A stretch of DNA of 64,000 bases from Candidatus Paraprevotella stercoravium (lineage in GTDB: Bacteria; Bacteroidota; Bacteroidia; Bacteroidales; Bacteroidaceae), in contig CALUIU010000009.1 of the NCBI GenBank assembly GCA_944320795.1, forward strand, positions 1 through 64,000, in the 5' to 3' direction. Below the pieces are notes generated by a model, which did not search any database, was not told the origin of the DNA, and saw nothing but the letters and a program-made list of their open reading frames with translations. Shown piece after piece: positions 50,285-58,318 of this stretch; within the stretch, counting starts at the first letter, position 1; each line of letters opens with the position of its first letter. The position numbers were made by a program, and so were the translations under genes.

Positions 50285-50316
50285 TTTGGTTGAAAACGAA
50301 ACAAGTCTTAATTTTG
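50285..50316 (+). promoter_or_regulatory. Promoter of recD2
   Basis: TTTG at 50285-50288, a 20-base spacer, TAATTTTG at 50309-50316. Start near 50320, leader about 31 bases. Confidence 0.75.
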
Positions 50317-50350
50317 TAGGCAAGAAAGGAAAAAACGAAACAAGGAAACC

Positions 50351-52573
50351 ATGATAAAGATCCGTTGTGTCATAGAGCATATCACCTATCAGAATCCCGA
50401 AAACGGTTATTCGGTGATGAAGGCTCAGGTAAAGGGTTATCGTGAACCGGTAACTCTGGTAGGTACGTTACTCGATGTGCCCGTGGGCAGTGTGTTGCTT
50501 TGCGAGGGCAACTGGAAGATGGACAAGAAATACGGCGGTCAGTTCATGGTGGAGAGTTGGGAGGAAGTGATGCCTGCCACCCTTTATGGCATTGAAAAGT
50601 ATCTGGGAAGTGGACTGGTGAAAGGTATCGGACCAAAGTATGCCCAGCTCATCGTGCGCCAGTTCGGACTGGATACGATAGAGGTGATCGAAACCGATAT
50701 AGAGCGTCTGCTCGAAGTGCCCGGTATCGGAACCAAGCGGGTGGAAAAAATCCGCGAGAGTTGGGAACGGCAGAAAGAGATCAAGAATGTGATGCTTTTT
50801 CTGCAAAGCTATGGCATGAGTACGGCTTTTGCCGCCAAGATATTCCGGGCATATGGCAAGGAGAGCATCAATCAGGTGAAGGACAATCCCTATCGCCTGG
50901 CCGACGATATTTGGGGCATCGGTTTCAAGACTGCCGATACTATTGCCGGAAAGATGGGATATGAGAAGAACGATCTGCGCCGCTGCCGGAGCGGAATAGC
51001 CTATACGCTGAGCCAGTTGTCGAACGACGGGCATGTGTATGCCGTGGAGGAACAGTTGGTCAAGACAGCCTGTTCGCTGCTCGAAGCCGAGGAAGAACCC
51101 GTGCGTCGTGCGCTGGCCGACATGATTGCGACCAAGGATGTGATTCTGGAGGACGAGGCCATTTATCTGCCTCCTTTCTATTATGCGGAATGCGGTACGG
51201 CCAACCGTTTGCGTACCCTTTTGTCCGACACGCGCAGTCAGCAGGTGGCCGGCTGTTTCGGTCCCGAAGAATTGAGCGCGCAGAGCGGCATTACCTATGA
51301 TGAGGTGCAGTTGGCAGCCATCCGTCAGGCGCTGTCCTCTAAAGTGATGGTGCTTACGGGAGGTCCCGGAACCGGAAAGACCACCACCACGCAAGGTATT
51401 ATCGCTTCCTTACGCTCGGCAGGACTCCGTATCCTGTTGGCGGCACCTACCGGACGTGCGGCCAAGCGTATGACCGAAGCTACGGGCATGGAAGCCAAGA
51501 CCATCCACCGCCTGCTGGAGTTCAACCCGATGGACGGATATAAACGTAATGAGGACAATCCGCTGGAAGGTGATGCGCTGATTGTAGACGAGTGTTCGAT
51601 GATAGACATTATTCTGATGAACAGTCTGATGAAGGCGGTACCCAATTCCATGCGTCTGGTGCTGGTGGGTGATATTGACCAGTTGCCCAGTGTGGGCGCC
51701 GGCAATGTGCTGCGCGACATCATTGAGTCGGAGAGTATTCCCGTGGTGCGGCTCACCCGTATTTTCCGTCAGGCGCAGTCCAGCCGTATCGTGATGAATG
51801 CCCATGCTATTAACCGGGGACTTTATCCGAATGTCAGCAACGGAGCGGACAGCGATTTCTTTTTCATGCCGATGGAAGACCCGGAGCAGGTGGCACAGAC
51901 CATTGTGAGCCTGGTGCGCGACCGTCTGCCCAAGGCCTATCATATGGATCAGAACAAGATTCAGGTGCTTACCCCTATGCAGCGGGGCCATGTGGGTGCC
52001 GCCAATCTGAACATGCTTTTGCAGGAGGCATTGAATCCTTCGAAAACGGCATTGAGTCGGGGCGGATACAGTTTTCGGAAAGGCGACCGTGTGATGCAGA
52101 TACGCAACAATTACGACAAGGAAGTGTTCAACGGAGATTTGGGCTACGTGCAGGATATTGATACGGACGACCGTACCCTGCTGGCCGATTTCGACGGAAA
52201 GCTGGTGGAGTACGAATATTCGGAACTTGACGAGCTGACACTGGCTTATGCCACCACGATTCATAAGTCGCAGGGATCGGAATATCCCATTGTGGTGATG
52301 CCGGTACTCATGTCGCACTATGTGATGCTGCAACGCAACCTGATTTATACGGGCATCACCCGCGCCAAGAAAATCTGTGTGCTGGTGGGCACGGCCAAGG
52401 CTTTGGCTTACGCTGTGCGCAATATGACGGTGCAGCAGCGCAACACCCGTCTGAAAGAGCGGTTGAGTCTTGTGGCAACAGGCGGAGCCGCCGGCTATGT
52501 ACTTCCGCAGGATGACCTGATGCGAGCAGCCGAACCCGATCTGTTTTCTGAAAACAATAAAGAGAAGCGATGA
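50351..52573 (+). CDS. recD2: RecD2-type ATP-dependent DNA helicase
   Basis: A 740-residue superfamily 1B 5'-3' helicase. The N-terminal OB-like part (IEHITYQNPENGYSVMKAQV) is followed by a helix-hairpin-helix (LLEVPGIGTKRVEKI near residue 120), the marker of RecD2 as opposed to RecBCD RecD. Helicase motifs are VLTGGPGTGKTTTTQGI, ADA-type AAPTGRAAKRM, IVDECSMIDIILM, LVGDIDQLPSVGAGNVLRD, LTRIFRQAQ, and AYATTIHKSQGSEYPIVVMP. The length matches the family. RecD2 acts in genome maintenance and mismatch repair in bacteria without RecBC. The next gene starts within its stop codon. Confidence 0.96.
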   Translation: MIKIRCVIEHITYQNPENGYSVMKAQVKGYREPVTLVGTLLDVPVGSVLLCEGNWKMDKKYGGQFMVESWEEVMPATLYGIEKYLGSGLVKGIGPKYAQLIVRQFGLDTIEVIETDIERLLEVPGIGTKRVEKIRESWERQKEIKNVMLFLQSYGMSTAFAAKIFRAYGKESINQVKDNPYRLADDIWGIGFKTADTIAGKMGYEKNDLRRCRSGIAYTLSQLSNDGHVYAVEEQLVKTACSLLEAEEEPVRRALADMIATKDVILEDEAIYLPPFYYAECGTANRLRTLLSDTRSQQVAGCFGPEELSAQSGITYDEVQLAAIRQALSSKVMVLTGGPGTGKTTTTQGIIASLRSAGLRILLAAPTGRAAKRMTEATGMEAKTIHRLLEFNPMDGYKRNEDNPLEGDALIVDECSMIDIILMNSLMKAVPNSMRLVLVGDIDQLPSVGAGNVLRDIIESESIPVVRLTRIFRQAQSSRIVMNAHAINRGLYPNVSNGADSDFFFMPMEDPEQVAQTIVSLVRDRLPKAYHMDQNKIQVLTPMQRGHVGAANLNMLLQEALNPSKTALSRGGYSFRKGDRVMQIRNNYDKEVFNGDLGYVQDIDTDDRTLLADFDGKLVEYEYSELDELTLAYATTIHKSQGSEYPIVVMPVLMSHYVMLQRNLIYTGITRAKKICVLVGTAKALAYAVRNMTVQQRNTRLKERLSLVATGGAAGYVLPQDDLMRAAEPDLFSENNKEKR

Positions 52574-53100
52574 AAGATATTCATATTTTGGAAAGAAGAA
52601 TGTGCAAGGCCGAAGTGCTGATATGGGTGCAGAATCTGCACCACGACGAGGCGGGAATCTCGGAACTTTGCGATTTGCTGCTTCGGGCAGACCATGCCCG
52701 GGTATGTACGAATGTAGCTTGGATATTCAGTCATTTGAGTCAGGAGGACAAAATGCTGTATCTGTCCTCCCGTTATGAAGAGCTTGTCCGTTTGGTTTTG
52801 TCGTCTGAGGTTCCGGTACGGTTGGGCTTGCTCCTTTCGCTATTGCTGGACCTTTCTACAAAAGAGAACTTTCGGAGCGATCTGTTGGACTTCTGCCTGT
52901 GCCATCTTTCCGATCGAAAATACACGGCAGGCGACCGTTCCTATATGATTCATCTGGCGGCCCGTCTTTGTGGTTTCTATCCCGAATTGAAACAGGAGTT
53001 GGAATTGTCTTTGGAATTCCTTGCCGAAGATCCGGCACCGAGTGTCGTGACTGCGCGTCATCAAGTTCTGAAAAAACTTCGGGGAAAGAAAAAGAAATGA
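52570..53100 (+). CDS. Helical-repeat hypothetical protein coupled to recD2
   Basis: A 176-residue, almost entirely helical protein. Paired helices of 15-20 residues (LLLRADHARVCTNVAWIFSH, LRLVLSSEVPVRLGLLLSLL-like) suggest HEAT or ARM-type repeats. It ends in a lysine cluster (KKLRGKKKK). Its ATG overlaps the recD2 TGA by 4 bases, so the proteins are made together; it may be an accessory or regulatory partner of the helicase, but nothing in the sequence proves this. I do not recognise a named family. Confidence 0.75.
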   Translation: MKDIHILERRMCKAEVLIWVQNLHHDEAGISELCDLLLRADHARVCTNVAWIFSHLSQEDKMLYLSSRYEELVRLVLSSEVPVRLGLLLSLLLDLSTKENFRSDLLDFCLCHLSDRKYTAGDRSYMIHLAARLCGFYPELKQELELSLEFLAEDPAPSVVTARHQVLKKLRGKKKK

Positions 53101-53130
53101 CCGTTTCGGTTTGTCCATTCCGAAACGGTC
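53099..53130. terminator. Convergent intergenic hairpin
   Basis: GACCGTTTCGG (53099-53109) pairs with CCGAAACGGTC (53120-53130), 11 bp. It overlaps the stop of the upstream gene and separates it from the convergent methyltransferase gene. There is no strong T run. Confidence 0.65.
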
Positions 53131-53135
53131 TGTGG

Positions 53136-53885
53136 TTATAGTTTTTGTGCGATGTAGAAACCGTAACTGTAATAATCCTTGTACTTCTGATAGAATTCGA
53201 CTTCCTGCAGATCGGTTGCTACGATTTTATGGGCTGTGTCGTAGTGGCCAAATCTTTTTATGAAGTGAGGATGACTTTTCAGGAGCGGTTCATAATAGTT
53301 GTCTATCCAGCAGTTTTCGGGCAGCATGAAATGCCCCAAAACCTTATATCCGGCATTCTCCAGAATCTTTATCTTTCCCGAAGCGGTATCCATTTCGGGA
53401 TATTCTCCGTTCCAGAATTCTTCCAATTCTTTGGGGCGCTGGCTGGTTGTCCATGAAATTTCGGAAACGGTCAGTATGCCACCGCTTTTTAGAAAGTCCT
53501 TCCAATAAGTTACTCCTTTTGGGAATCCCATGTTATATACCGCTCCTTCCGACCAGATCAGATCCAGTGTGTCGGTTTCAAAGGGCAGCTGGTCCATAGA
53601 GGCACAAATCGAGGTTACCGAGGCGGTAAGCGTTTGGCTTTGCAGGCGTTCTTCCAGCTTGGTCAGGAACTCTGGAAACAAATCGACGGCCAGAATCTCT
53701 CCTTGAAGAGATTGGGCCAGAGTGAGGGTTTGGGCTCCTGTACCGCAACCGATGTCTGCTATTTTATAAGAGCGGTTTCGGTCTACTTGTGCCAGTTGCA
53801 AGGCCAGCAGGGTAGTACTTTCGCTACCGGGACCTTGTCGTTCGTTATTCAGATGCAGGTGCATCATCAGTTCCATTTTATCCAT
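53136..53885 (-). CDS. SAM-dependent class I methyltransferase
   Basis: A protein of 249 residues from the ATG at 53885 (MDKMELMMHLH); an ATG at 53906 would add 7 residues. The SAM-binding motif I is IADIGCGTGAQTLTLA, then ILAVDLFPEFL (acidic end of strand 2), SMDQLPFETDTLDLIWSEGA (motifs II and III), and SGGILTVSEISW. This is the UbiE/methyltransferase 11 layout. The C-terminal 100 residues are a substrate cap (YYEPLLKSHPHFIKRFG). The substrate is unknown; small-molecule detoxification is common in this group. Transcribed alone. Confidence 0.88.
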   Translation of the reverse strand: MDKMELMMHLHLNNERQGPGSESTTLLALQLAQVDRNRSYKIADIGCGTGAQTLTLAQSLQGEILAVDLFPEFLTKLEERLQSQTLTASVTSICASMDQLPFETDTLDLIWSEGAVYNMGFPKGVTYWKDFLKSGGILTVSEISWTTSQRPKELEEFWNGEYPEMDTASGKIKILENAGYKVLGHFMLPENCWIDNYYEPLLKSHPHFIKRFGHYDTAHKIVATDLQEVEFYQKYKDYYSYGFYIAQKL

Positions 53886-53925
53886 AGTTTTTCTTTTGAG
53901 GATCATTATTCATGAGAAAATAAAA

Positions 53926-53956
53926 CAAAGATAATTTGCAGTTCTTATTTGTGCAA
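53926..53956 (-). promoter_or_regulatory. Promoter of the methyltransferase gene
   Basis: On the minus strand TTG (53954-53956), exactly 20 bases, then TATCTTTG (53926-53933). The start near 53922 supports an ATG at 53906 or 53885. Confidence 0.7.
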
Positions 53957-54071
53957 CTTCAACTATGGAGAAAAGTGGAGAATAAGAGTTGACTGTTTCA
54001 AAGGAAAACTCTCTGAGTCCTCATAAATGAGGATACTCCATGAAAACGTCTGTTAAAAGAAAGACTGATTC

Positions 54072-54103
54072 TTGGAATAGTTGGGAAGAGAAATGTACTT
54101 TTG
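54072..54103 (+). promoter_or_regulatory. Promoter of the PepSY-TM gene
   Basis: TTG at 54072-54074, a 21-base spacer, TACTTTTG at 54096-54103. The start near 54107 places the TTTAAA array inside the leader. Confidence 0.65.
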
Positions 54104-54110
54104 TATTTCG

Positions 54111-54149
54111 TTTAAAACGCTTTTAAACTCCATTTAAAAACCTTTTAAA
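54111..54149. repeat. Four TTTAAA palindromes spaced exactly 11 bp
   Basis: TTTAAA occurs at 54111, 54122, 54133 and 54144; the TTTG of the -7 box at 54100 is in the same phase. The spacers (ACGCT, CTCCA, AACCT) are unrelated. The array ends 6 bases before the ATG at 54156. It has the same core and spacing as 18571-18609. Confidence 0.9.
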
Positions 54150-54155
54150 GAGAAG

Positions 54156-55643
54156 ATGAAACGGATAACCTGGAAGAAACATCACAAATGGTTCGGACTG
54201 ATTTTTTGCTTCTTTATGCTGATGTTTGGGGGGAGCGGTATTATTCTGAATCATCGTCGGGCGGTAGCAGATTATCAGGTCAGCCGTTCGCTGTTGCCGG
54301 ATGATTATTTGTACCGTAACTGGAATCGCGGACTTCTGCGTGGCACCTGTCTTTATGTAACGCCCGATTCCGCAAGGCATGTTCTGATTTATGGTGGCAG
54401 CGGTATTTGGCTGGCGGATTCAACGGGCAGCATTGTGACGGATTTTAATGTCGGATTGCCGACAGGAGCGGATTACCGCAACATCAAGGCCGTGGCATCT
54501 TTGCCCGATGGTTCGTTGTGGGCCGCAGGACAGTTCGGGCTTTATCGTTATGATGAGACAAGCAATTGCTGGCGTACCTGTCCGCTTCCTTTAGGTGAAG
54601 ACGAAAAACTTTCCGATCTGGCCTTTCGTGGTGATACGCTGGTAGCGGTGGGGCGTTCTTACCTGTACATTTCTTTGGCTCCATATACTACTTTTCAGAA
54701 AGTACAGTTGGCGGCTTCGTCCGACTATGACGGACGGGTGTCTCTGTTCCGTCTGGTATGGTTGTTGCACAGTGGCGAACTGTTCGGACTGGGAGGAAAA
54801 TTAGTGGTTGATGCCGTGGCGGTGATATTCATCATACTTTGCGTGACGGGAGTGGTTTACTGGCTTTTGCCGAAGCATATCCGCAGGAAAAAGCGCACAG
54901 GAGGTAATCCCTACTTATCTCTTCAGGTGTTGAAACACAGCCTGAACCTGCACGACCGGTTCGGGCGCTATACCTTTGTATTGCTTCTGCTTGTGGCGTT
55001 TACCGGTTGGTGTCTGCGTCCGCCTCTGCTCATCGCTTTGGTTTATGGGCGTGTTCCGATTGTGCCCCATACTTCGCTCGATGATTCCAATCCCTGGCAG
55101 GACAAACTCCGTATGCTTCGCTATGATGAGGCTTGCGGCGACTGGCTGCTTTCCACTTCAGAAGGCATTTATTCGCTTTCATCCTTGGATGCGGTGGCGC
55201 AACCCTTGCCGCAGACTCCTCCGGTGAGTGTCATGGGACTGAATGTATGGCAGAAAGATGCTGCCGGACGTTGGCTGATGGGTTCTTTTAGCGGCCTGTA
55301 TGTGTGGGATCGTCAGCAAGGTGCGTCATATGATTATTTTACGGGCGAACCGGCTCCGGTAACGGCTGGGCCTCCGTTTGGCAAATACGCCGTTTCGGGA
55401 TATAGTGCCGATTTCTCCGGTGCACCGTTTGCCGTGGAGTATTATTCTGGTAGCGACAAGCTGCCCATGCCCCGGCAACTCTCTTCACTCCCCATGTCAC
55501 TTTGGAATGTAGCTCAGGAGATTCATACCGGTCGCATCTACACTTGTCTGGGTCAGGGCACCCTGTTCTTTATCTTCTTTGCCGGAGCCGGTGCGCTTTG
55601 GTGTCTGCTCTCCGGTTTTGTAGTGCGCCGACCGAAACGGTAG
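54156..55643 (+). CDS. PepSY-associated TM protein with beta-propeller-like periplasmic regions
   Basis: A 495-residue inner-membrane protein of the PepSY_TM family (N-terminal WKKHHKWFGLIFCFFMLMFG, typical HKWxG motif). Hydrophobic helices lie at about 12-30, 225-247, 275-300 and 465-487. The two periplasmic segments contain propeller-like repeats: IKAVASLPDGSLWAAGQFGL with YRYD, and WLLSTSEGIYSLSSLD with WLMGSFSGLYVWD. Similar proteins in Bacteroidetes accompany iron or haem TonB receptors and are thought to reduce or process the ligand in the periplasm. Its 3' end overlaps the convergent PagL-like gene by 91 bases. Confidence 0.85.
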   Translation: MKRITWKKHHKWFGLIFCFFMLMFGGSGIILNHRRAVADYQVSRSLLPDDYLYRNWNRGLLRGTCLYVTPDSARHVLIYGGSGIWLADSTGSIVTDFNVGLPTGADYRNIKAVASLPDGSLWAAGQFGLYRYDETSNCWRTCPLPLGEDEKLSDLAFRGDTLVAVGRSYLYISLAPYTTFQKVQLAASSDYDGRVSLFRLVWLLHSGELFGLGGKLVVDAVAVIFIILCVTGVVYWLLPKHIRRKKRTGGNPYLSLQVLKHSLNLHDRFGRYTFVLLLLVAFTGWCLRPPLLIALVYGRVPIVPHTSLDDSNPWQDKLRMLRYDEACGDWLLSTSEGIYSLSSLDAVAQPLPQTPPVSVMGLNVWQKDAAGRWLMGSFSGLYVWDRQQGASYDYFTGEPAPVTAGPPFGKYAVSGYSADFSGAPFAVEYYSGSDKLPMPRQLSSLPMSLWNVAQEIHTGRIYTCLGQGTLFFIFFAGAGALWCLLSGFVVRRPKR

Positions 55644-56884
55644 CCGATACCGATCATCAGATTGTTGGGATCCTTGAAACGGTACAGCTGATAACCCACA
55701 TGCAGGAAAAATCTTCGGGTGATGTCCGTTTTCAGAGCTAAGATCTGATAAGAGGCGTTGGTATCTGCCCCTTTACAGATCAGATTCTTTCCGATGCCGA
55801 TATTGATGGAAAATATGGGCATGACCAGCTCCGCACGGGCAGATAGTCCCACACCAAACTGTTCGCGGAAAGGAGGTTTGTAGAATTTCGCTTCAAAGCC
55901 GGCAGTCGCTCCATCGGGATTGGCTATGTGGTTTACGATGTTGGCACTCTCGTCATATTGCACATCGAGCGAGATTCCGGTGCGGAAATAACGGTTTACC
56001 TGATAAAGGGGCATGAAGTTCACTCCGCCCACAGCGAATACTCCCGGAGCGATGACCGGAGTTACCCCGTCCGGAAGAATTCCTTTTTTGCGTACGGCAC
56101 CGTAAAGCACTACGTCGTAAGTCATCCGTTCCCGAAAGGACTTGTTTTTCCATTCTTGATCCGGAGAGAGCAGAGTGGTGCCGTAAGACTGGCCTTTACC
56201 CAGTTCCTGGCTGATGCCCAAATAGGCTCCGGCCGTGTTGATACCCGCGTTCGGATAGCGGGTGTTTCCGTTGGAAAAATGTGTGAATCCTGCCCCCAGC
56301 CGGAGTTGAGTGCGCGAAGACAGTTGCCAGTTGAGCAACAATCCCAGATTGATATACGCATTTGCAAAAGAGCCTACAGCTGTATTTGTCGCGTTCTTTA
56401 CCGGATCATATTTTTTCCATCCCAAAGAAACACCGAAATTCCATTCATAATCCAAAGACAGCCGGCGCGAGATCGTGGCGATGCGTGAGGTCTGGAAGAC
56501 ATAGACCGCCAACGGATTTCCCATCTCCGACGGATTGAAGAAGGTGTGGTAGCCCACACCGATTCCTTGCACGGTGTGCGGATAATTCCTACCAAAATAC
56601 GAATCTGGTGCGAAACGGAAACCATATTTCAGATTCGCTGTCAGAGTGACGCTTGGTGGGACTACACCGCCTAATCCCCTCTGATAGTTATTGGTGGGCA
56701 GGATATAGTCCGGCCGGATATCAAAAGCAATATGCTGACGTAGCTTTTGAGAGGTACTGTCCGGTTGTTCCGTCTGAGGCATCGGGGTATTTTTTCCAAC
56801 GCAAAAAATCGCCTCGCAAGCGTTGCTGTTTGCAAACACCTGTTGGGTCGTGAAGAGAATGCCGGCAAGAACAGTTCTTTTCAT
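55553..56884 (-). CDS. PagL-like acyloxyacyl hydrolase/lipid A deacylase
   Basis: A 443-residue outer-membrane beta-barrel protein with signal peptide (cut near QVFANS). Alternating amphipathic strands fill the sequence, and the family signature GFTHFSNGNTRYPNAGIN carries the PagL-type catalytic His-Ser pair (HxSN). Annotated relatives in Bacteroides are called acyloxyacyl hydrolases and are larger than Pseudomonas PagL (about 170 residues). The barrel appears to end at LMIGIGYRFG; 26 further residues, basic and Pro/Ala-rich, are encoded antisense to the last membrane helix of the PepSY gene. Lipid A remodelling is inferred from the family. Confidence 0.82.
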   Translation of the reverse strand: MKRTVLAGILFTTQQVFANSNACEAIFCVGKNTPMPQTEQPDSTSQKLRQHIAFDIRPDYILPTNNYQRGLGGVVPPSVTLTANLKYGFRFAPDSYFGRNYPHTVQGIGVGYHTFFNPSEMGNPLAVYVFQTSRIATISRRLSLDYEWNFGVSLGWKKYDPVKNATNTAVGSFANAYINLGLLLNWQLSSRTQLRLGAGFTHFSNGNTRYPNAGINTAGAYLGISQELGKGQSYGTTLLSPDQEWKNKSFRERMTYDVVLYGAVRKKGILPDGVTPVIAPGVFAVGGVNFMPLYQVNRYFRTGISLDVQYDESANIVNHIANPDGATAGFEAKFYKPPFREQFGVGLSARAELVMPIFSINIGIGKNLICKGADTNASYQILALKTDITRRFFLHVGYQLYRFKDPNNLMIGIGYRFGRRTTKPESRHQSAPAPAKKIKNRVP

Positions 56885-56924
56885 ATGAAAGGTGCTTTTA
56901 TTGTATGGTTTTTCTTTGTTTTTT

Positions 56925-56932
56925 CAAAAATA
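56925..56932 (-). promoter_or_regulatory. -7 box for the PagL-like gene
   Basis: TATTTTTG on the minus strand. Start near 56921, leader about 37 bases. No clear -33 element. Confidence 0.4.
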
Positions 56933-56999
56933 ATGAGATTTTCCCTGAAAATGCTTATTTTAGCCGTATATTTATGTTTAATAAAAATCTGGTATAGTT

Positions 57000-57905
57000 A
57001 TGAAGAAGCAATTAATTTTGGCCTGTCTGTTATTCTTTTTGCTGATAACAGGTTCTGTTTCTCAGGTTGTAGCGGCTGAAACCCGTGGAGATACGCTTTT
57101 TAATGAAGCATATACAGAGGTGCAAGTCTTGATTAATGAAATTGACCGCACCAGTCAGTATTACAATTACATACCCGCAGTAGATCATTTTCTGGATGCG
57201 GTGGCCGATGAGGGCATTGCCTCTTCAAAGAAATTGAGCAGCCAGAGAAATGAAGCCCTGGAACTCCTGAAACAACAGCTTGATGACTTATATGAAGAAC
57301 GTAGAGTTGCACGCTTAGAGTACGAGGATCTGTATACCCAATATCTTACGGAGGGGAAATTTGCGGCTCTGGAAGCTCTCGAACAGAAATACAAGGGTCA
57401 GGTAGAAGGGTTTGACAATCAGGAAAGAACATTTCGTAACACTTACGATCAGACCGTGACGACTGCGGCACAAAAACTGTGGAACTTATATAATAACTTG
57501 ACCTTAACCGTTGAAGGGACGAAAATGGATGTCCTTGCTGCCGAGCAGATCTATCATAAATGTCAGGAAGCGGAAGAACTGTTGTTCAAGGCTACTGAGG
57601 CACAAAAAAATTCTCAGGCAGGTAAGGAACTTCAGACAGCTGTCAGCGATGCCCGTGCGGCGTTGAATGGGGAAACCTTTGAGGTATCTGCCTTTGTCAA
57701 GATGCTCGAGGCATTCCTGCAATATATCGAAGCTTTCACACGGGAAACAACAGGCATCGGTGATACAGTCCTTTCCGAAGTGCATTCCGATGTATATACT
57801 GTAAATGGTGTCCTGTTGCTGCATGCGGTTACCAGAAACGAGGCTGCGCAAATACTTCCTGCAGGTTTGTATGTGATTGGAAACTCAAAAGTTTGGCTGC
57901 CTTGA
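57000..57905 (+). CDS. Secreted coiled-coil protein with sorting-like tail
   Basis: A 301-residue exported protein (signal peptide MKKQLILACLLFFLLITG, cut near VVAA). Residues 30-235 are almost wholly helical and charged, with heptad-like stretches (NEALELLKQQLDDLYEERRV, EALEQKYKGQVEGFDNQE) that suggest a long coiled coil. The last 40 residues (VYTVNGVLLLHAV, ILPAGLYVIGNSKVWL) match the C-terminal tails of the papain-like and CotH-like proteins in this window. Function unknown. It is followed by a terminator and precedes the haem operon without being part of it. Confidence 0.8.
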   Translation: MKKQLILACLLFFLLITGSVSQVVAAETRGDTLFNEAYTEVQVLINEIDRTSQYYNYIPAVDHFLDAVADEGIASSKKLSSQRNEALELLKQQLDDLYEERRVARLEYEDLYTQYLTEGKFAALEALEQKYKGQVEGFDNQERTFRNTYDQTVTTAAQKLWNLYNNLTLTVEGTKMDVLAAEQIYHKCQEAEELLFKATEAQKNSQAGKELQTAVSDARAALNGETFEVSAFVKMLEAFLQYIEAFTRETTGIGDTVLSEVHSDVYTVNGVLLLHAVTRNEAAQILPAGLYVIGNSKVWLP

Positions 57906-57997
57906 CATAATCTTCGTGTATACCCACAGAAAATTATTGTCACTGCATACCAGAAAGAAACAATACCTAGAAATAAGGTTCCCGATCAGGGAAATTT

Positions 57998-58040
57998 GAC
58001 CGCTTTGTGCTCCGGATTGCACAAAGCGGTCTTGTTTTGT
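57998..58040 (+). terminator. Terminator between the coiled-coil gene and hmuS
   Basis: GACCGCTTTGTGC (57998-58010) pairs fully with GCACAAAGCGGTC (58019-58031), then TTGTTTT. Confidence 0.9.
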
Positions 58041-58318
58041 GCAGATTCTTAGAGAATATTTGTTTAAGATTTGCTGATGATAAATCCGTAGTAACATATA
58101 AAATGCGACAGCATACCTGCAAAAAGGTTCAGACTGATCATAAAACCTTTATTATTCTTTATTTCTGTAATTAGAAGGATTATCTTTCATTAGTGTACTT
58201 GTTTTCAGGTATTTAGAATCATGTAAATGAGTATTGTATCCTTATTCCCTTCTTCTTACTTTTGCCCCGTTTTAAAGTTATTATAGAAAAAACGATAAAC
58301 TTATAAAATGGAATTAGT
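58041..58318. other. Leader and promoter region of the hmu operon
   Basis: AT-rich; no gene. It contains the promoter at 58233-58264. I looked for a Fur-type 19-bp palindrome and found none convincing. Confidence 0.5.
58233..58264 (+). promoter_or_regulatory. Promoter of the hmuSTUV operon
   Basis: ATTG at 58233-58236, a 20-base spacer, TACTTTTG at 58257-58264. Start near 58268, leader about 51 bases. Confidence 0.75.

Larger units (their letters stand above)
49978..50350. other. Divergent intergenic region between the TonB receptor and recD2
   Basis: These 373 bases hold a -7 box for each gene and a 13-bp dyad at 50161-50198. Nothing coding is seen. Confidence 0.55.

Noticed and set aside
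58041..58232. Fur box upstream of hmuS
   Set aside because: GGATTATCTTTCATTAG is only loosely similar to a Fur palindrome; no convincing 19-bp dyad was found.
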